Below, piece by piece: positions 1 through 13,314 of a stretch of DNA of 64,000 bases. How positions within the stretch are numbered: position 1 is the stretch's first letter; each line of letters starts with the position of its first letter. Source of the stretch: Salminus brasiliensis (lineage: Eukaryota > Chordata > Actinopteri > Characiformes > Bryconidae); contig NC_132879.1 of NCBI RefSeq assembly GCF_030463535.1, positions 39,276,597 through 39,340,596 of the forward strand. Reading direction: 5' to 3'. The notes below the pieces were generated by a model. That model saw only the letters and a list, made by a program, of their open reading frames with translations. It made no database searches and was not told the DNA's origin. Position numbers and translations under genes: made by a program.

Positions 1-2085
1 TCTTTTAGAATAGTCTCTAAACAGCTAAAACAGCGCACCTTAACCCCTAATTCTCTGGCACTTTCACTCAAGCCACAATACTCTAAGAATAAGAATGTTG
101 AGTTACTTGTCACTAAAGATTACTCTTCTGTAAACTAGAGTGTAACCTGTAAGGTTTCTTTTTGGCCTTCAGAAATGTAGATGCACTTCTCTTTACCAGG
201 TTTTGCTTCGTTTCCTACATATGCACGAGTAGACAGAATAGCTGTTAATACATTTCATGTATAAGTAGTCTTTTAAACTCTTACTGACTCATTTAGTAAG
301 TTCAATACATTAAATTAACAATATTTATGTGAACTTAATAATATTTATGTGAACTTAATAATATTTTTGTTTTTGTATGACAAGAGCTCTGAATTACTGT
401 TGCTCAGTTGCCTCCCTATACTATGTGATCTAGAAATATGTTTTGTGAATGCATAATTGTAACTTCTCATGTTCTACATTTCTCCACAGATTTATTTACT
501 CCCCCTGAAGATCACTTATAACCTTTGCCTGGTTTTATGTACCAAAACACAGAGGACAGCCTGAATGACCAGGCTAAATAGCTGCAGGCTGAATTGGTGG
601 TCATATGAAATGTGTTCATGACTGTGGCATAAGAAGAACCACGATGAGTCCAAAATTGTCTGCATATATGGACTAGAGTGTGAAGGGTACAGTTTGAAGC
701 CTTATTAGTGTTGAAATTGTGCATCAAATTCTTCCATATTAAAATATGAACTGAGGCTTGCTTGGAACTTTCTTTTGGCTTTAATGTTGCTTTGAATGCA
801 ATGACAAACCTCAATAGTCACAGGCACAAATCCTGAATCTACATAAAATAATAATATTTAAAACATTAATATAGAAAATGTGCATGGAACTGCATCACCC
901 ATTCACTTCACACAACCTTTCTCCTTGCTGTAAAGTACAATGCTTAATATAAATCAGTTCAGAGGAACATCTGTGGGACCTTTCCTAAAAAAAGTCAGGC
1001 TGGGTGGCTGCAACCCTCTGCAAGTAAAGTGTACTGGCCTGATTGGTGTCCCCAGAGGCGGCATACTATTGTAAAGGTCATCACAGCTCATTTGCAATGC
1101 TGAGGTGAGTAACTTTGACTTCATAGCCAGTTGCCAGCTAATTAGACCCTGAGTACGATCAGACTGGGCACATATTAGAGCACTAGGTCCCTGGATCTCT
1201 GTACCATTGCACAATGTTTCTCCATTTTCCTCAAATGCTTTTTTGGCTGCTTCTGGCAGTCGCATAAAGGGAAGAATTCAACACAGTGAACTTCCATGTA
1301 GAGTTGAGTGAATGATTTCCACATCAATCAACATTTACACATTCAGTCAGGCAAAAATTAAGATGATTTCAATCATTGTAAAGCCGTTTAACTTGCTGTA
1401 ATAATAGAACTGAACAAATAGAGTATACTGAATCACTGTATTAAAAAATAAATATTGTGTAATAAGGCCAGGATTTCTATATTAATATGTACAGACATAT
1501 CAGTGAATCTTAATTCTTTCTAATATTTACAGTTAAAATTCGACTGCAGCTGAAGTTTAATCCACAGTAAAACCTGGGCAGTGAGCATGATCCTGGGCCC
1601 TGTTCTGATTCATTGGTCGTGGCAGTGGCTTGGCTTGCCTTTTAACTCTGCAGTGTTTCTGGAGTATTTTGGTATGTATAAATCCACAGAAATGAGCACT
1701 TCTTTAGTTCAGTGAGTTAGCTGTCTTTGCCTTCTCAAGCGTTTATCTGGGCTCCCCCACCCCTGCTCTTTAAACTCCCAGCCCCTTTAAAAACACACAG
1801 TAAACCACTTCTGATGGAAAATGCAGATGTTTGCAAGTTTGCTTCGTAAGCGCATGGAATCGGTTTAGTAGGAATGCTTCAAAGACAAAAAAGGAGCAGC
1901 AGAGAGAGACTTGCCGACAGAAAGAAAAGCCTAGAAAGCTAAAAAAAAAAAAAGTTAAAAAGACAAACAGTGAGAAGATACGCACTCTAAAAAAATAAAG
2001 GCACTGTAAAGGGTTGAAGTGTAAGGAACCTGTAAATTGGTAAAGAACCCTTTTAAACCTTCAAAAGGTTCTCTTTTCATCTTTT
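1..2085. other. AT-rich 3' flank, no supported gene
   Basis: Apart from the 20-bp tandem repeat and an A run near 1941-1953, I see no gene, known repeat or RNA. A 103-codon minus-strand frame at 954-1265 is not recognisable and lacks splice or domain support. Confidence 0.6.
320..366. repeat. 20-bp tandem repeat
   Basis: Two full copies and part of a third copy of AATATTTATGTGAACTTAAT. Confidence 0.9.
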
Positions 2086-2106
2086 TATGGAATCAAAAGT
2101 GGCTCT

Positions 2107-2505
2107 TCTATGGCATCCCTCACTCAACCCCTCACTCATTCTTTCACACACTCAAGCAGTCACTCTTTTATGTGCTCACTCTTTCACTACCCTATCATTA
2201 ACCGTTAATACACCGCACATTTACTTACTTTTTCACTCACCCTCTCATGCATTCGTTAACACTCACTATTTCAACCACTCTTTCACACTCCTTCTCTTCC
2301 TTTCTCCATCTCACTCTTTCATTCACTAAACCATTCTTTCATTTTCCTCAATCACTTATTCTTTCACTCTTTCACCCTTTCCCTGATGACTAATTCATCC
2401 ATTTATAGCCTCACTCTTTCACTCACTATACTCACAAACATACTCTTTTTTCATTCAGTCATCTTACTAACTTACTTTTCACGTTTTACCCTCTCCACTC
2501 AAAAG
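2107..2505. repeat. Degenerate CACTCTTT-type pyrimidine-rich repeat
   Basis: The plus strand is almost free of G and made of imperfect CACTC/TTTCACTC units. A similar shorter block lies at 3505-3590. Confidence 0.75.
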
Positions 2506-2688
2506 TTTGAGTGGCTCAGCGGTTAGAGCGCTGGGCTATCGATAACAAGATTGTAGGTTCGATTCCCGGGCTCGGCAAGCTGCCACTGTTGGGACCTTGA
2601 GCAAGGCCCTTTACCATCTCTGCTCCCCGGGCACTGGAGTTGGCTGCCCACCGCTCTGGGTGTGTGTGTACTCACTGGCCCTAGTTCA

Positions 2689-2732
<44 letters not shown>

Positions 2733-2801
2733 CACTACCACAGATGGGTTAAATGCGGAGGACACATTTCGCTGTACAGTGACAAATATGTGCACCTTTA
2801 C
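2506..2801 (+). mobile_element. tRNA-derived SINE
   Basis: A tRNA-like head carries a pol III A box (TGGCTCAGCGG, 2512-2522) and B box (GGTTCGATTCC, 2556-2566). The body includes 'ccttgagcaaggccctttacc' -like sequence, a (TG)n stretch at 2692-2730 and the end 'gggttaaatgcggaggaca'. This layout is a common teleost SINE type. It is not a working tRNA gene because the cloverleaf 3' half is missing. Confidence 0.85.
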
Positions 2802-4900
2802 TCTAACATTTTTGAATGTGTAGATCAATGAGACATTGAGAAATAGCAGATATAAGTTGCTGCTGTGTAAAATAGACAAACTGATCCACAATCTCTGAGA
2901 CATAACCAGCTGTTTGGATGAATGTGATCAATGTGAGTAGAGAACAACATACAGGTGCAGAGAGAGAGAGAGACTGAGAGAGGGGGAGAAGACATGGGCA
3001 GCATTGCATTATTAACAAACCCATTTGCAGAGCATCCAAGAATGGGGTCCTTTTTTCTCTCCACCTATATATGTATGTGTGCCTTTTCCGGTTCTTTTTT
3101 TTTATTTTACTGTTTTTGTGTATTTTATTTTTGTACATTTGGGACCAAGTTTTGAGTGTTAAATTGTATTGGTCACTGGCATAAATTCCATGTCCCTACT
3201 GTCCCAATATTTTTACTGCTGAAGTTTGTCAAAGACTCTTTTTTTTGCCAGGTGGAGGCTAGAATGGTATAAAGCCCCCAGAATTGAGTTGTGGTGCACT
3301 GGAGTTGTGTTCTCTTATAAGAGCTCTCTGAACTCCTATTTCACTCTCCCCAAAATGGAGATTTAGATTGGTCCTGTCTCCAAGTTTGATTCTCTGTCGT
3401 CCCACCTAATGTAGATGCATGTACATATAGACCAATAGTGATGGTAAGAAGGCGAGGCGTTAGTCCCAGTACGCAGTTAAAAGTAGTATTGCTAGTACTG
3501 CACACCACTTACTCACCAACCCACCTCCTCACTCACTCCTCAGTCATTCACCCACCCACTCCCCAACTTATTTACCCACTCAGGGTGATTGTGTTAGAAA
3601 GCTCAGTCCTCACTGAGCTCAGTGTGTTTTTGTGCTGAATCAGTGTGTGCACAATCTGAAGGAGAAGCAGACGCTCTGAGTCACACACACATGGGAAGGA
3701 TGTGGCACATCAGAAGAAAATAGTTTGGATAGTTTTCAACTGCATGCCTTTACTGAAAGATACCAATTTGGGGGTCTGAATGATCTTCTGATTCACAGTC
3801 TACTGAAACCTTCATATTTACTATTAGACTATTACCGTAAATGCATTGTGGGTAATGGAATAAAAAAAATGAAATAAAATGAAATTAATATGAAACCAAA
3901 ATGTGACTTTGTTGTATAGTGTCTTTAATGTGAATGCTTTTATATGACCCGGTCTTAGGTTATCCTATTATAATGACAGTTCTTATAACATGGTGAGAAG
4001 TTATTTTAATAAATTCATTCCATTCTGGTGACAATGATTGGACTTGTGCATTTTGTTGAATTCTGAAACACAGACTGTACGTTTTGAGTGAGTTATGACT
4101 TTGTGCTGGTGCAATATTTTGTTGTACTGTTGTATTTGATAACTACTTCTGCCACTGCAGTCTTTCCCCCCCTGTACACTCCTGGTAAAGCTACATTGCT
4201 GATCTTGGGTGTCAGTGTGTGTCAGAACAATCATTCCTGAACATGGCAAAGTGATTAAAAATGAGTGTTTGACTGCAGCGGCTGCAATATGGTGAGCATG
4301 TGTGTTCGCACCCTGGTAATTACAACACTTTGAAAGGCACGGAATCTGTCCTTTTGAAGTGCGGCTGCCTGAGTCCACTTTAAAGACGCTAAAAAAGCCA
4401 TCTGGGATGAAAGAAAAAAAATGGCGGGAGAGAAAGGCATAGCTAAGCAGCCACGAAAGCAAGAATGTAAAATGTGCCCAATTTGTGACAGAAATTGTGT
4501 GAAATTCATACAGAACTTTCTTTTGCCCTGAAGGGACATGAGGGCCTGTGCTGTGTATTAGAATTGGTGGGGCCTCTGTAGGGTTGGTGTGCAGTGAAGG
4601 TTACAAGGCTTTGTGTTCATCTGGAGTTTATGGGGCATGTGGGTTTAATGGGGTCACTGGGTGATGGTGGGCTCTGCACACACACACACACACCATCAGA
4701 AAGGGTTACTGTAGTTCTAGCACAGAGAAAGACAGGATGAGAGAGAGAGACCTGATACTGATATCCATAGGATATTTTACTCAGGCATTAATGGAGTCAG
4801 TGATTTCCTGGTCATGTATTATAAGGACTTCTAGCAGCAACAGTAGCAATCAGTAGTAGTAGTAGCAGTAGCAGTAGTAGTAAAAAGAAAAAAACGCCTA
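2802..4900. other. Intergenic, no supported gene
   Basis: Mostly unique AT-rich sequence. It includes a pyrimidine-rich block near 3505-3590, a CA run near 4677-4693 and the left arm of an AGT trinucleotide tract at 4853-4882. No coding signal recognised. Confidence 0.6.
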
Positions 4901-4911
4901 ACTACCATTTA

Positions 4912-4961
4912 TGCTGCACACATAGGAATTTGTCCTCTGCTTTAAACCCATCCATGCAGTG

Positions 4962-4995
<34 letters not shown>

Positions 4996-5176
4996 GGAAT
5001 AGTGAGCACATGTGCCCGAAGTGGTGGTCAGCCCTAGCTGCGGTGCCCAGAGAGCAATTGGGGGTTGGGTGCCTTGCTCAAGGGAAATTCAGTCATGTCC
5101 TGCCGGTTTTGGGGATCAAATTGCCGACCTTTCACTAACAGGGGCACTTCTCTTACCTTCAGGCCACAGCTGCCCC
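4912..5176 (-). mobile_element. tRNA-derived SINE, minus strand
   Basis: On the minus strand it starts GGGGCAGCTGTGGCCTG, with an A box (TGGCCTGAAGG, 5166-5156) and a degenerate B box (5129-5113). The body reads CCTTGAGCAAGGCACCCAAC, followed by a (GT)n run and GGATGGGTTTAAAGCAGAGG. It belongs to the same broad SINE type as 2506-2801 but is a different, more diverged copy. Confidence 0.85.
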
Positions 5177-5189
5177 ATACAAGTAATAG

Positions 5190-5386
5190 TAGTACCTGCC
5201 AGTGAGCTACCACACCATGTGGGAGACGGGGGTTCGATTCCCAGTCTGGGTGGCTATGCTGCGCTACACCAATAAGAGTCCTTGGGCAAGACTCCTAACA
5301 CTACATTGGCCCACTTCTGTAATACGAGTAACCTTGTAAGTCGCTCTGGATAAGAGCGTCAGCTAAATACCATAAATGTAAATGTA
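5190..5386 (+). mobile_element. tRNA-derived SINE with TAAATG tail
   Basis: B box GGTTCGATTCC at 5231-5241; the body has CCTTGGGCAAGACTCCTAAC and GTCGCTCTGGATAAGAGCGT, ending in repeated ATAAATGTAAATG. This 3' end is very common in otophysan fish genomes (remembered, not searched). It lies back to back with the SINE at 4912-5176. Confidence 0.85.
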
Positions 5387-5612
5387 GTAGTAGCAATGGT
5401 AGGAGTCACAGTAGTAATGCTAGCAGCAGTAGTAATAACAGTAGTAATAGTAGAAGCAGTAGTAATAATAATAATAGTAACAATAGAAATACTAAATGTA
5501 GTAGCAGCAGGAGTAATAGATGTAGTTGTAGTGATAACAGTAGTAATAGTAGAAGAAGCAGCAGCAGTAGTAGCAGCAGCAGTAGCAATAGTATTAGTAG
5601 TAGTGGTAGTCA
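5385..5612. repeat. Imperfect AGT/AGC trinucleotide tract
   Basis: Continuous trinucleotide phase with interruptions. It continues the tract at 4853-4882 and 5180-5192, which the two SINEs split. Long reading frames across it (poly-Leu, poly-Val or poly-Thr) are repeat artefacts. Confidence 0.9.
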
Positions 5613-5639
5613 TAATAATGTACAACAAAGTCACCTTGA

Positions 5640-6138
5640 AGGATTTTAGTCAGTTCAGAAAGCAAAAATCTTTGACAGTTTCATTTCATCCTGACAGTGT
5701 CTCTGTTTCTCCTTTTTCTGTCCACCTGCACTTTGAATGCCTGGTTTGGTAACAATTATTGGCCCCCGGAAAGCAAACATTATAAAGCCATTAGAATAAT
5801 GATAGTCATTCAGTGCAAGATTGATGTCGCCTCTACAGGCACTCTTACTCTCTCTTACACACACACATACACACAAAGCTCAGTTCAGCACTGTGGAAAC
5901 TTTGCAAGGCTATAGTCCCATGATCTACACCCAATTCATCTCTGAACTATTAGCATTAGAATACATAGAACTGCTAGCATGACTTGAAGATCATCAATAA
6001 TCATTTCATCAATTGATAATAAAAAGAAATGGTATTATTATCATTAAAAAAAAAACAAAGCTTCACACAGTTAGAACACTTGCCCTGAAAATGTACACAC
6101 ACTCACAAACATACATGCCCCCCCCCACACACACACAC

Positions 6139-6187
<49 letters not shown>

Positions 6188-7340
6188 ACCCTCTCTCTTT
6201 CTTTCACACACATTTCAGTCTGATTGGCTCCCTCATTTCATGTTGGCATACAAAACCCTAGGCCTGCAAAAAAACTTCTCTCATCTGCAGTTAGCATGTC
6301 TTAACAAGGGAGGGCGCCGAGAAGCAATCCTTTGAAACCTTAGGCTTTTTTTTTTTTTTTTTTGGATGAGCTTATTTATTTTTCTGAAATCCTTCTCACT
6401 CTGCCAAGACATTATCTAACACCGCCATGGAGCCTCCGCAGCTTTCTCTCCACTTCCAGAGCATCTGGAAAACATTAGAAAAATCTTTGTTTTGAAAAAG
6501 AGCTCAATGGCAAGCTAAATGAACAGCACGTTCAGACTTTCTTTTCTGTTAAAGTAGCATGTTGGCCTTTTTTGTAATGGCACTGGTTTTGATCAGAGAG
6601 GAGAAAAGGGGCAATGTAATGCAGGATCAGGAGGTTTAAGAGGACTGGAACATAAGGATTGAACTTAGCATACAGCAAACGTACAGAAAAAGTGTCATGG
6701 ACGCCTTATTAAAAATAGACTGTGATTCCCTTCTGGGTGGGCTGCCTGCATCTCAGATTATGTCTCCTTGGGCCAAAACTGTACTTTTGGTTTAGAGAAA
6801 AACCACCAGATGGAGTGTGTTAATAGAAATCAGCTAGGCCTCATTCATCTATCAGTACAAGGACAAAGGACACAAATCCACCTGGCTTTGTCTAGGTAAA
6901 GCTTTAGGGGTGTGTTTTTAAAACCTGGGGAATCCCCTGCTTCCACAATCAAACTAGAGCGGTTATAGGCTCCAGGCATCTCTCAATGCTGAGAACGGTA
7001 ACAGAAAACCATCACTTAATATCAGATGCTTGTGTTGTTTTGTGCTGCCATAGTGATGAATGCATGTGTACTGTCATCAGGCTAAACCCTGTACAACATG
7101 CTATACACCACACTAACCTCAAGTACAGGGAAACACACACCCCACTGGTCTCAACTAAATAGAAAACACACACACACACATATATAACTAGCACATGCAT
7201 GCATACAAAAATCACTAGATGAAATCCAGTGAATAGAAAACTACTGAACTACTAAAAGAAAGCAACCATTTAAATGAAAATCTGAAAAAAGATGTTTTGA
7301 AGCTGCTCTCTCTATTGCGTATGATTTGTGACAAATGAGA
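5640..7340. other. Intergenic, simple repeats and one unique block
   Basis: CA then (CT)n at 6127-6184 and a T run at 6345-6363. The unique GC-richer stretch 6290-6900 resembles possible conserved non-coding DNA. No gene recognised. Confidence 0.6.
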
Positions 7341-7346
7341 AGTGAT

Positions 7347-8110
7347 CCATATTAGTATTAGTACTACTACAATATTAGTAGGAGTAGTACTAGTAATTGT
7401 GGTACTAGTATTAGTATCAAGACTAGTAGGAGCAGTATTTGTAGTAGTAATAGTACTAAGAGGAGTTGTTACGATCATTGTAACACCATAGTACTACTAC
7501 TATCTGTTGCAGTACTAGTATTAGGGATCATGTAATATTAGTATTAGTACTACTCCAGTATGAGTGGAAGTACCATTAATAACAGTGGTACTAGTGGTAG
7601 CAGCATATTACTATTACGTGAACTACTAGTAGTAAAAGTACTAATAGTCATAATAATAATAATAATAATAATAATAATATAAATACTAGTAATAATAATA
7701 GAAATAATAGTGGTATAAAACATTTTAGTAGAAATCACTAATAGCTGGAGTATTGGTAGTAATAGTAACAACTAGTCACAACAGTAGTAATAGTAATAAT
7801 AGAAGGAGTAAAATCAGTAAGTAATATTTTAGGAATAGTACCAGTAGTTGTAATAGTAATGTCAGTACTAGTAATATCAGTGGTAATAATATTTGAAGTT
7901 AGAGCAGTAAATATGAATCGCTGCAGTACTAGTAGTAATAGTATCAGCATTAGTAATAGTAAAATCAGTAGTATCAATATCAGTGGTAGTAATATTAGTA
8001 ATGTATAAGTTAAGAGTAGTAAATAATAATCAGCAGTAGTAGAAGTCCCAGTATAAACATTAGTAGCAGTAGCAATAGTAGTTAGAGTACTACTAGTAGC
8101 ACTGCTACCA
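7347..8110. repeat. Long imperfect TAG/TAA trinucleotide array
   Basis: About 760 bp of drifting AGT, TAA and ACTAGT units, including a pure (ATA)n-like run at 7648-7680. All frames across it are low-complexity. Confidence 0.88.
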
Positions 8111-9590
8111 TACTACAAGTTTAGGTAATCTTTTTAGCATGGTTATGAAAAGTAGGTAGACGACTGTAACCCCTATGAACCCTTCTAAGCAATGAAAGAG
8201 GCCAATGATGTTAACACAGGCGCCTGCCAAACACAAGCCCTCCATGCTAGGAGGTTTTTCCCTGCTGCTTGGCCAGGGAAAACATTAACTGTGATGGAGA
8301 CAAAAACCTGTAGCCAAATGTATGAGACAGACAGTGTGATGCCTGGGTTTGTTCTGTAGCAAGCTTGGCTTATATTTCATTTATTGTTTTTGAAGAATCA
8401 TCAGAGCATTCACAAGAGTAAAAAATCTTATTTCCACACGTCAGACTTGCTTTCCCAACAATGATGAGAGATGTTTTATTCTTTGACACAGACAGTGTTT
8501 TATTGCTACTTTGTGACAGTTGAAGATATGAAGCAACTGTGTGGTTTTGTGACCTGGTGGTTTGTATTTTAGTGCTGTGTCTGTAGTTTGTTCTGCTATT
8601 GTGTCATTATTCTCTGTAAGATCTTGCAGATGTGGTATTTATGTAATGGTGACAGTGTAAATAAGTTTGTAATTTCAGTGTCTGAAAATGAGGAACTGGA
8701 ATTGCAGAAACATTTTGCTTAAAATATTTTTTTTTCCAATGTAATTTGTTGACAAATAGGCCTATATAAAAACATTCGTTTATTACTGAGATTAATATCT
8801 GAATAATTAGAAGTGTTTCTTTGTCAATGGTCATTCTTGTACCCACTCTATGTTTTTTTTTCATTGGTTCATCTGTACCTTAGTTGTGGTTACATGAAAG
8901 CATCACTAGTGCCAATTCTGCACAAAGATAGTTACAGCATGTCTACTACTCCTCTACAATAACCCAAGACCAGTCTTGCTGGGGCTGGGTAGGGAGGACT
9001 TCCCCCCTGTTTACAGGCTGTCCACTGATCATTTAATTTAGTCCTCATATTAGTTTCAGCCTCTGCCACTCAGCCTAAAGACTTAGCATCTGAGACTGGG
9101 AATGTGACTGGGACCAGGTGCACAGAACCCTGGAGAACCTGGTCCTGATTCTGGGCACTACTCTCCATACTTACATACTGAGGCTGACAGACTGAGGCTG
9201 AAATTTTCAGCGTACCACTTTCATTTAGCATGAATCAGTTTCTGAGGCTGGCCTCAGTGCTTAGCTCCCACTCTGAAATAGGTCATGGGTTGCAGACTCA
9301 CAGAACACTCACAGATCCTGAAAGCATATAAATGTATACTAGAGCATCAAAGTAAAACATTCACAGTAATAATGCCATAATAATTGGCAGGTTTTTTTTA
9401 TTGAGTCTGCATGGAGATGAGTTTTTAAGTTTTGCAGCCACGCCCCATCTGCTTTGTCACTGACAATAAGTATATACACTTATCAGTTAAATGGTAAATG
9501 TTAAATCATATTCTGTATGTTATTATTGCCATATTCTGTTTAAGTGATTATTTTTGTGACTGCCCACGGCTTATGGTTATGACCGGCATC
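8111..9590. other. Intergenic, no supported gene
   Basis: A unique block at about 8170-8300 is non-repetitive. The remainder is ordinary AT-rich sequence. Confidence 0.55.
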
Positions 9591-9599
9591 ATCTGGCTA

Positions 9600-10345
9600 G
9601 AGTTGTCTGTGTGAACTCTGGCAGAAATTACATCCACATTCAATGCAGGAGGCCCCACAAGCATATCCCACAGATCAGTACAGCGTTCTTTAGTTTTGTC
9701 ATGGGATATGGGAGAAAAAGATGGGCCAGAGTGCCTCTGTTAACACTACAACACTGGACACAGCGCCTCACCTGGGTTGCTAACTGGACCCTAGAGGACT
9801 AGCAACATGTGGCATGGTCTGATGAGTCACGTTACCAATTGTTTCAGGCTGATGCTTGGGTTTGTATATGGCGCAGTCTCCATGATTCCATGGACTCTAG
9901 TTGTCAACAAGGCACTGTACAAGCTGGTGGTGGTTCCATACTGCTGTGAGGTGTATTATCATGGGTTGGGTCCACTGGTCTGCCTAAACATGTCATTGAC
10001 CGGTGCTATGTTGCACTGCTTGGTGACCATTTGCAGCCTATTATCGACTGACTTCATGTACCCCCACAATAAGGGGAAGTTCCAGCAGTGTGCCACTGGG
10101 CCCAGATTTTTCAGCATTGGTCCAAGGGGCATTCTGGAGAGTTCCGATGAATGGTGGTATGACCTGCATGTTCTCCCGAAATGAGCCCAATTGAGCATTT
10201 GTGGGATGCAGTGGACAGGTCAGTTCACACCTGATATCTTGCATCTACAAATACTATGGAGCTGTGGGTTCCTCCAAACATCTTTCATACATTTGTGGAA
10301 CTGAATTGCTGTACTTTGCCAGACTAGAGTCCTACGCAATACTAG
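9600..10345 (+). pseudogene. Tc1-like transposase remnant
   Basis: Pieces of a Tc1/mariner transposase in shifting frames: GYGRKRWARVPLLT, then NWTLED, a stop, then AWSDESRYQLFQADAWV (first catalytic Asp codon near 9821), and finally EMSPIEHLWDAVDR near 10178-10219 with the catalytic Glu. The usual second acidic block QQDNA reads QQCAT, so the middle Asp is lost. Several frameshifts and stops make it dead. Terminal repeats were not identified. Confidence 0.85.
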
Positions 10346-13310
10346 TTTTAGTTCTGTCCCATAACTTTTAGCATATATTTATATTAAGTATTTTTATGCA
10401 ACTAATATCATCACAATAATTTAACTCATGAATGTTTCTATGGTGCTCTCATTTGTTTTTTGTTAGAGCAATGAAGAGAGATTTCCCCCTTTTTCTATTT
10501 CTCTCTCTCTCTCAGTGAAAGAATGTTGCAAACACACACCAGCAGTGCGCTGGCAGCAAGAAACCACCTGCAGTTAAACTAAACAAGCAAGACCACCTTT
10601 TTCTTTCCCTGCCCCCCTCTCTCTTCCTCTGCAACATGTCCCCTCAGGGCATACCTTTCACCCTTTTGAATATGTTCAGACCCATCATTTCTGAAAGCAT
10701 GAACACAGCTAACGTTAACCACTTAATTGGCGATTTGTTAGGAGATTATCTCTTGGGTGGAGTTTTCGTCTCTGCAGTTGTCATCCTGTACAATACGTCT
10801 TCACAGGACTCAATATGTGTAGTATTGATCAGTACTTCAAATTACAGATCACATTAGTAACCTGTGTTTTAAACTGACAAAGAAAGGCACTGATCTAATT
10901 CTCTATCAGCAGGATCATCATCCATCACTTCATGTCGGCTCATGCCCTGGCTGTCATGCCTAACAATCCAAGTTCCACAGTTTTAGTTGGCAAAGCACTG
11001 CATTTCAGTCTGAGACTAGTATAGCAGTTGCGGCCTCCATGCTTACCATGTTGTCTTTTATTTTCTGGTTACATTTTACCAGCAGTATTTTTTGTGTTTT
11101 GCTAAATAAAATTTCTGTCTTTTTGTACTTTATTTTATTCATGGTTTAATGTGTGGGCTTATTTGACATCTCATGTTTTTGATGAATAACAAGACAATGC
11201 AAGATGGCTCACTGCGCATATGAGGTCTACGAACTGAAAAAAGCAAGGTATGACAAAGCATTGATGATAACGCAAATTCTTTTTGCTATTGCCCCAACAG
11301 AATTCCTAGTGGCAAGCTAGTGCTGGTGCACATGAGCATTTTTAGTAGTTCTAGGTTAATCGTGGATATTTGACGCTTGTGAAATACCCTATGGCTGTAA
11401 CAGAGTTCTCTTATGTGAGTAACTGTATAGAATATGACCACGGTAAATGGTTAAACTGGGTGTTTTTGTGCTTTTTTTTTTACTTGACAAAGATGAAGCA
11501 TAGTTGTGGTTAGATAGGAACCGTATAAAACAAAAAAGTGTTGCTTTTATTATCTCTACATATCTGCTTATGCTTCCAGGAACATCACAAGCAATGTCTG
11601 GTGCACTACTACTACTACTACACTAAGAATGTAATTACTAAGAATGTAAAAGTTTTATTACAAAGTTTTAGCCTGAAAGTCTGATGATGTTCTAAAATGT
11701 ACACTGTATCTTGTAAGCAAATGCCTCTATCACCCAAATTCAACATGTTCAGCTCAACAATGATGTATAATGTAGGATATTAAGTTACATACCACGTAAA
11801 CAAGTTCAACTATGCTAATGTGTGGGAATACTTGTATCTTGCCATAGTTCATTCATTTAATCGTCCACTGGCACAGGTGTATTACATATTCTTACCGAGA
11901 GATCCAGCACTTAATACAAAAAGTCAAACAAGCATGATGATTCAAATTAAAGAATACTTAACTCAAATTAAAGACATGTATTCTTTAGTTCCCAGAAATC
12001 ATTCAGTCTTCTCTGAAGGCCTCGGAACTCCTGAGGATTCCCCACTCGTGAACAACAGGGATAGAATGCATTGGAGACAATTCACTTGGATCAAAGCAAA
12101 GAGGAGCATCCACAAAAAATACTTATAGACACTCTTAAACCCAGGCAACCTCCATCAACTTTAAAGCTCTGCTATGCAGTTGTACAAGCTGTTGAAAGCA
12201 TGAAACTGATAAGCGCGTCTAAATCAGCTAACCCAGGTGTGCTACCAGCATAACTTACAGCATCCAGCTTTTACTTTTCCCTACATAAATTCAAGCCTGG
12301 AAACAGTGCTGGACACACTCAAGCAATTCTGAAAACAGTTGGAGAAAGGTATCTTGGTAATAGCTGGACAGAGACAAAGCACACCAAAACTGTCAGGACA
12401 TATGTGGGACAAGGTGGTTTTAAACAATGAGAGACTCTGTGTTCGGTGACAGATGAAATGTGTGTTATAAAAAGTGTCAGTGTTCTAAAGTATTTGAGCG
12501 TGACCGAGAGACGGAGATGCAGGTGAATGGCATGTTAACTTGGTATTACGTTTGGTATGCTAATTAGCTTAAAAGATCTTGATCTGTGTGAACTGGCTAA
12601 CTCTTCATGTTCTAGTCTGTATTTTACAACCATTTTACAAGATTACTCAAAACACACTTAGAAAAGAAGCCTATGGATGGTTACAGATGCCACAGAAGTT
12701 ATATTTATTTTCTTTTATATTTTTCTTTTAATATGTTTAGATAAAGGCTCCTGCATCAAAATACAAAAGACTTAAAAATCAAGAACAATGCTGGTCACTT
12801 TGTTTGTCAGTTTGTGTTTCCTTTGCTGGATTTGAGTTGGGTGGCACTACAATGGAAGTGTTTCCTAAGGTTAAGCAGAATTAGGCCTGATTTTTTGTCC
12901 TTGGCTCTACAGCCCTATTCCTTGAAAAACAAAACTTTCTACAGCACTAGGCACTATGTTCACAAAGACATGTTTGTATCTGTAAAAATGCATGTATCTT
13001 CATTGATTTAAATGTTTTAACAGAAGGTTACACTAAAGCATAGATATGTCTCCAGTTTTAAACACTTGACAGAATTGCCATGGGTCAATAGTAGAGGGAG
13101 AGAGGGACAGAGGTTTAAGGAGCTGATCAAGGCAATTTTAAACAAAATGGAGCAGAATCTAATCTCTGCTGTTAGCTTGCATACAGAACCATACAATCCT
13201 GCTATAAAAATGTTTATTTAAAACACAAATCTACCAATATTAACCACTTGAATGGCCAGTGGCCCACTGATTTTATGACACACTTCTCACCAGCAGACAT
13301 GTATAAAGTA
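10346..13310. other. Intergenic, no supported gene
   Basis: Holds a CT run near 10500 and a non-repetitive block at about 10540-10800. Frames at 10636-10857 and 11820-12128 have no recognisable domain. Confidence 0.55.
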
Positions 13311-13314
13311 CTAG

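Noticed and set aside
954..1265. 103-codon minus-strand frame with non-repetitive composition
   Set aside because: No recognisable domain, no clear splice sites or partner exons. A protein search would decide: a hit to a fish protein would revive it.
2506..2575. A tRNA gene on the plus strand (A and B boxes, CGATTCCCGG)
   Set aside because: No 3' acceptor half or cloverleaf; the sequence runs into a SINE body. The same applies to 5176-5110 (minus) and 5195-5245 (plus).
5359..5752. Reading frames of 60-118 codons on both strands with poly-Leu, poly-Val or poly-Thr content
   Set aside because: They are translations of the AGT/AGC trinucleotide tract. Frames at 7215-7977 have the same origin in the TAG/TAA array.
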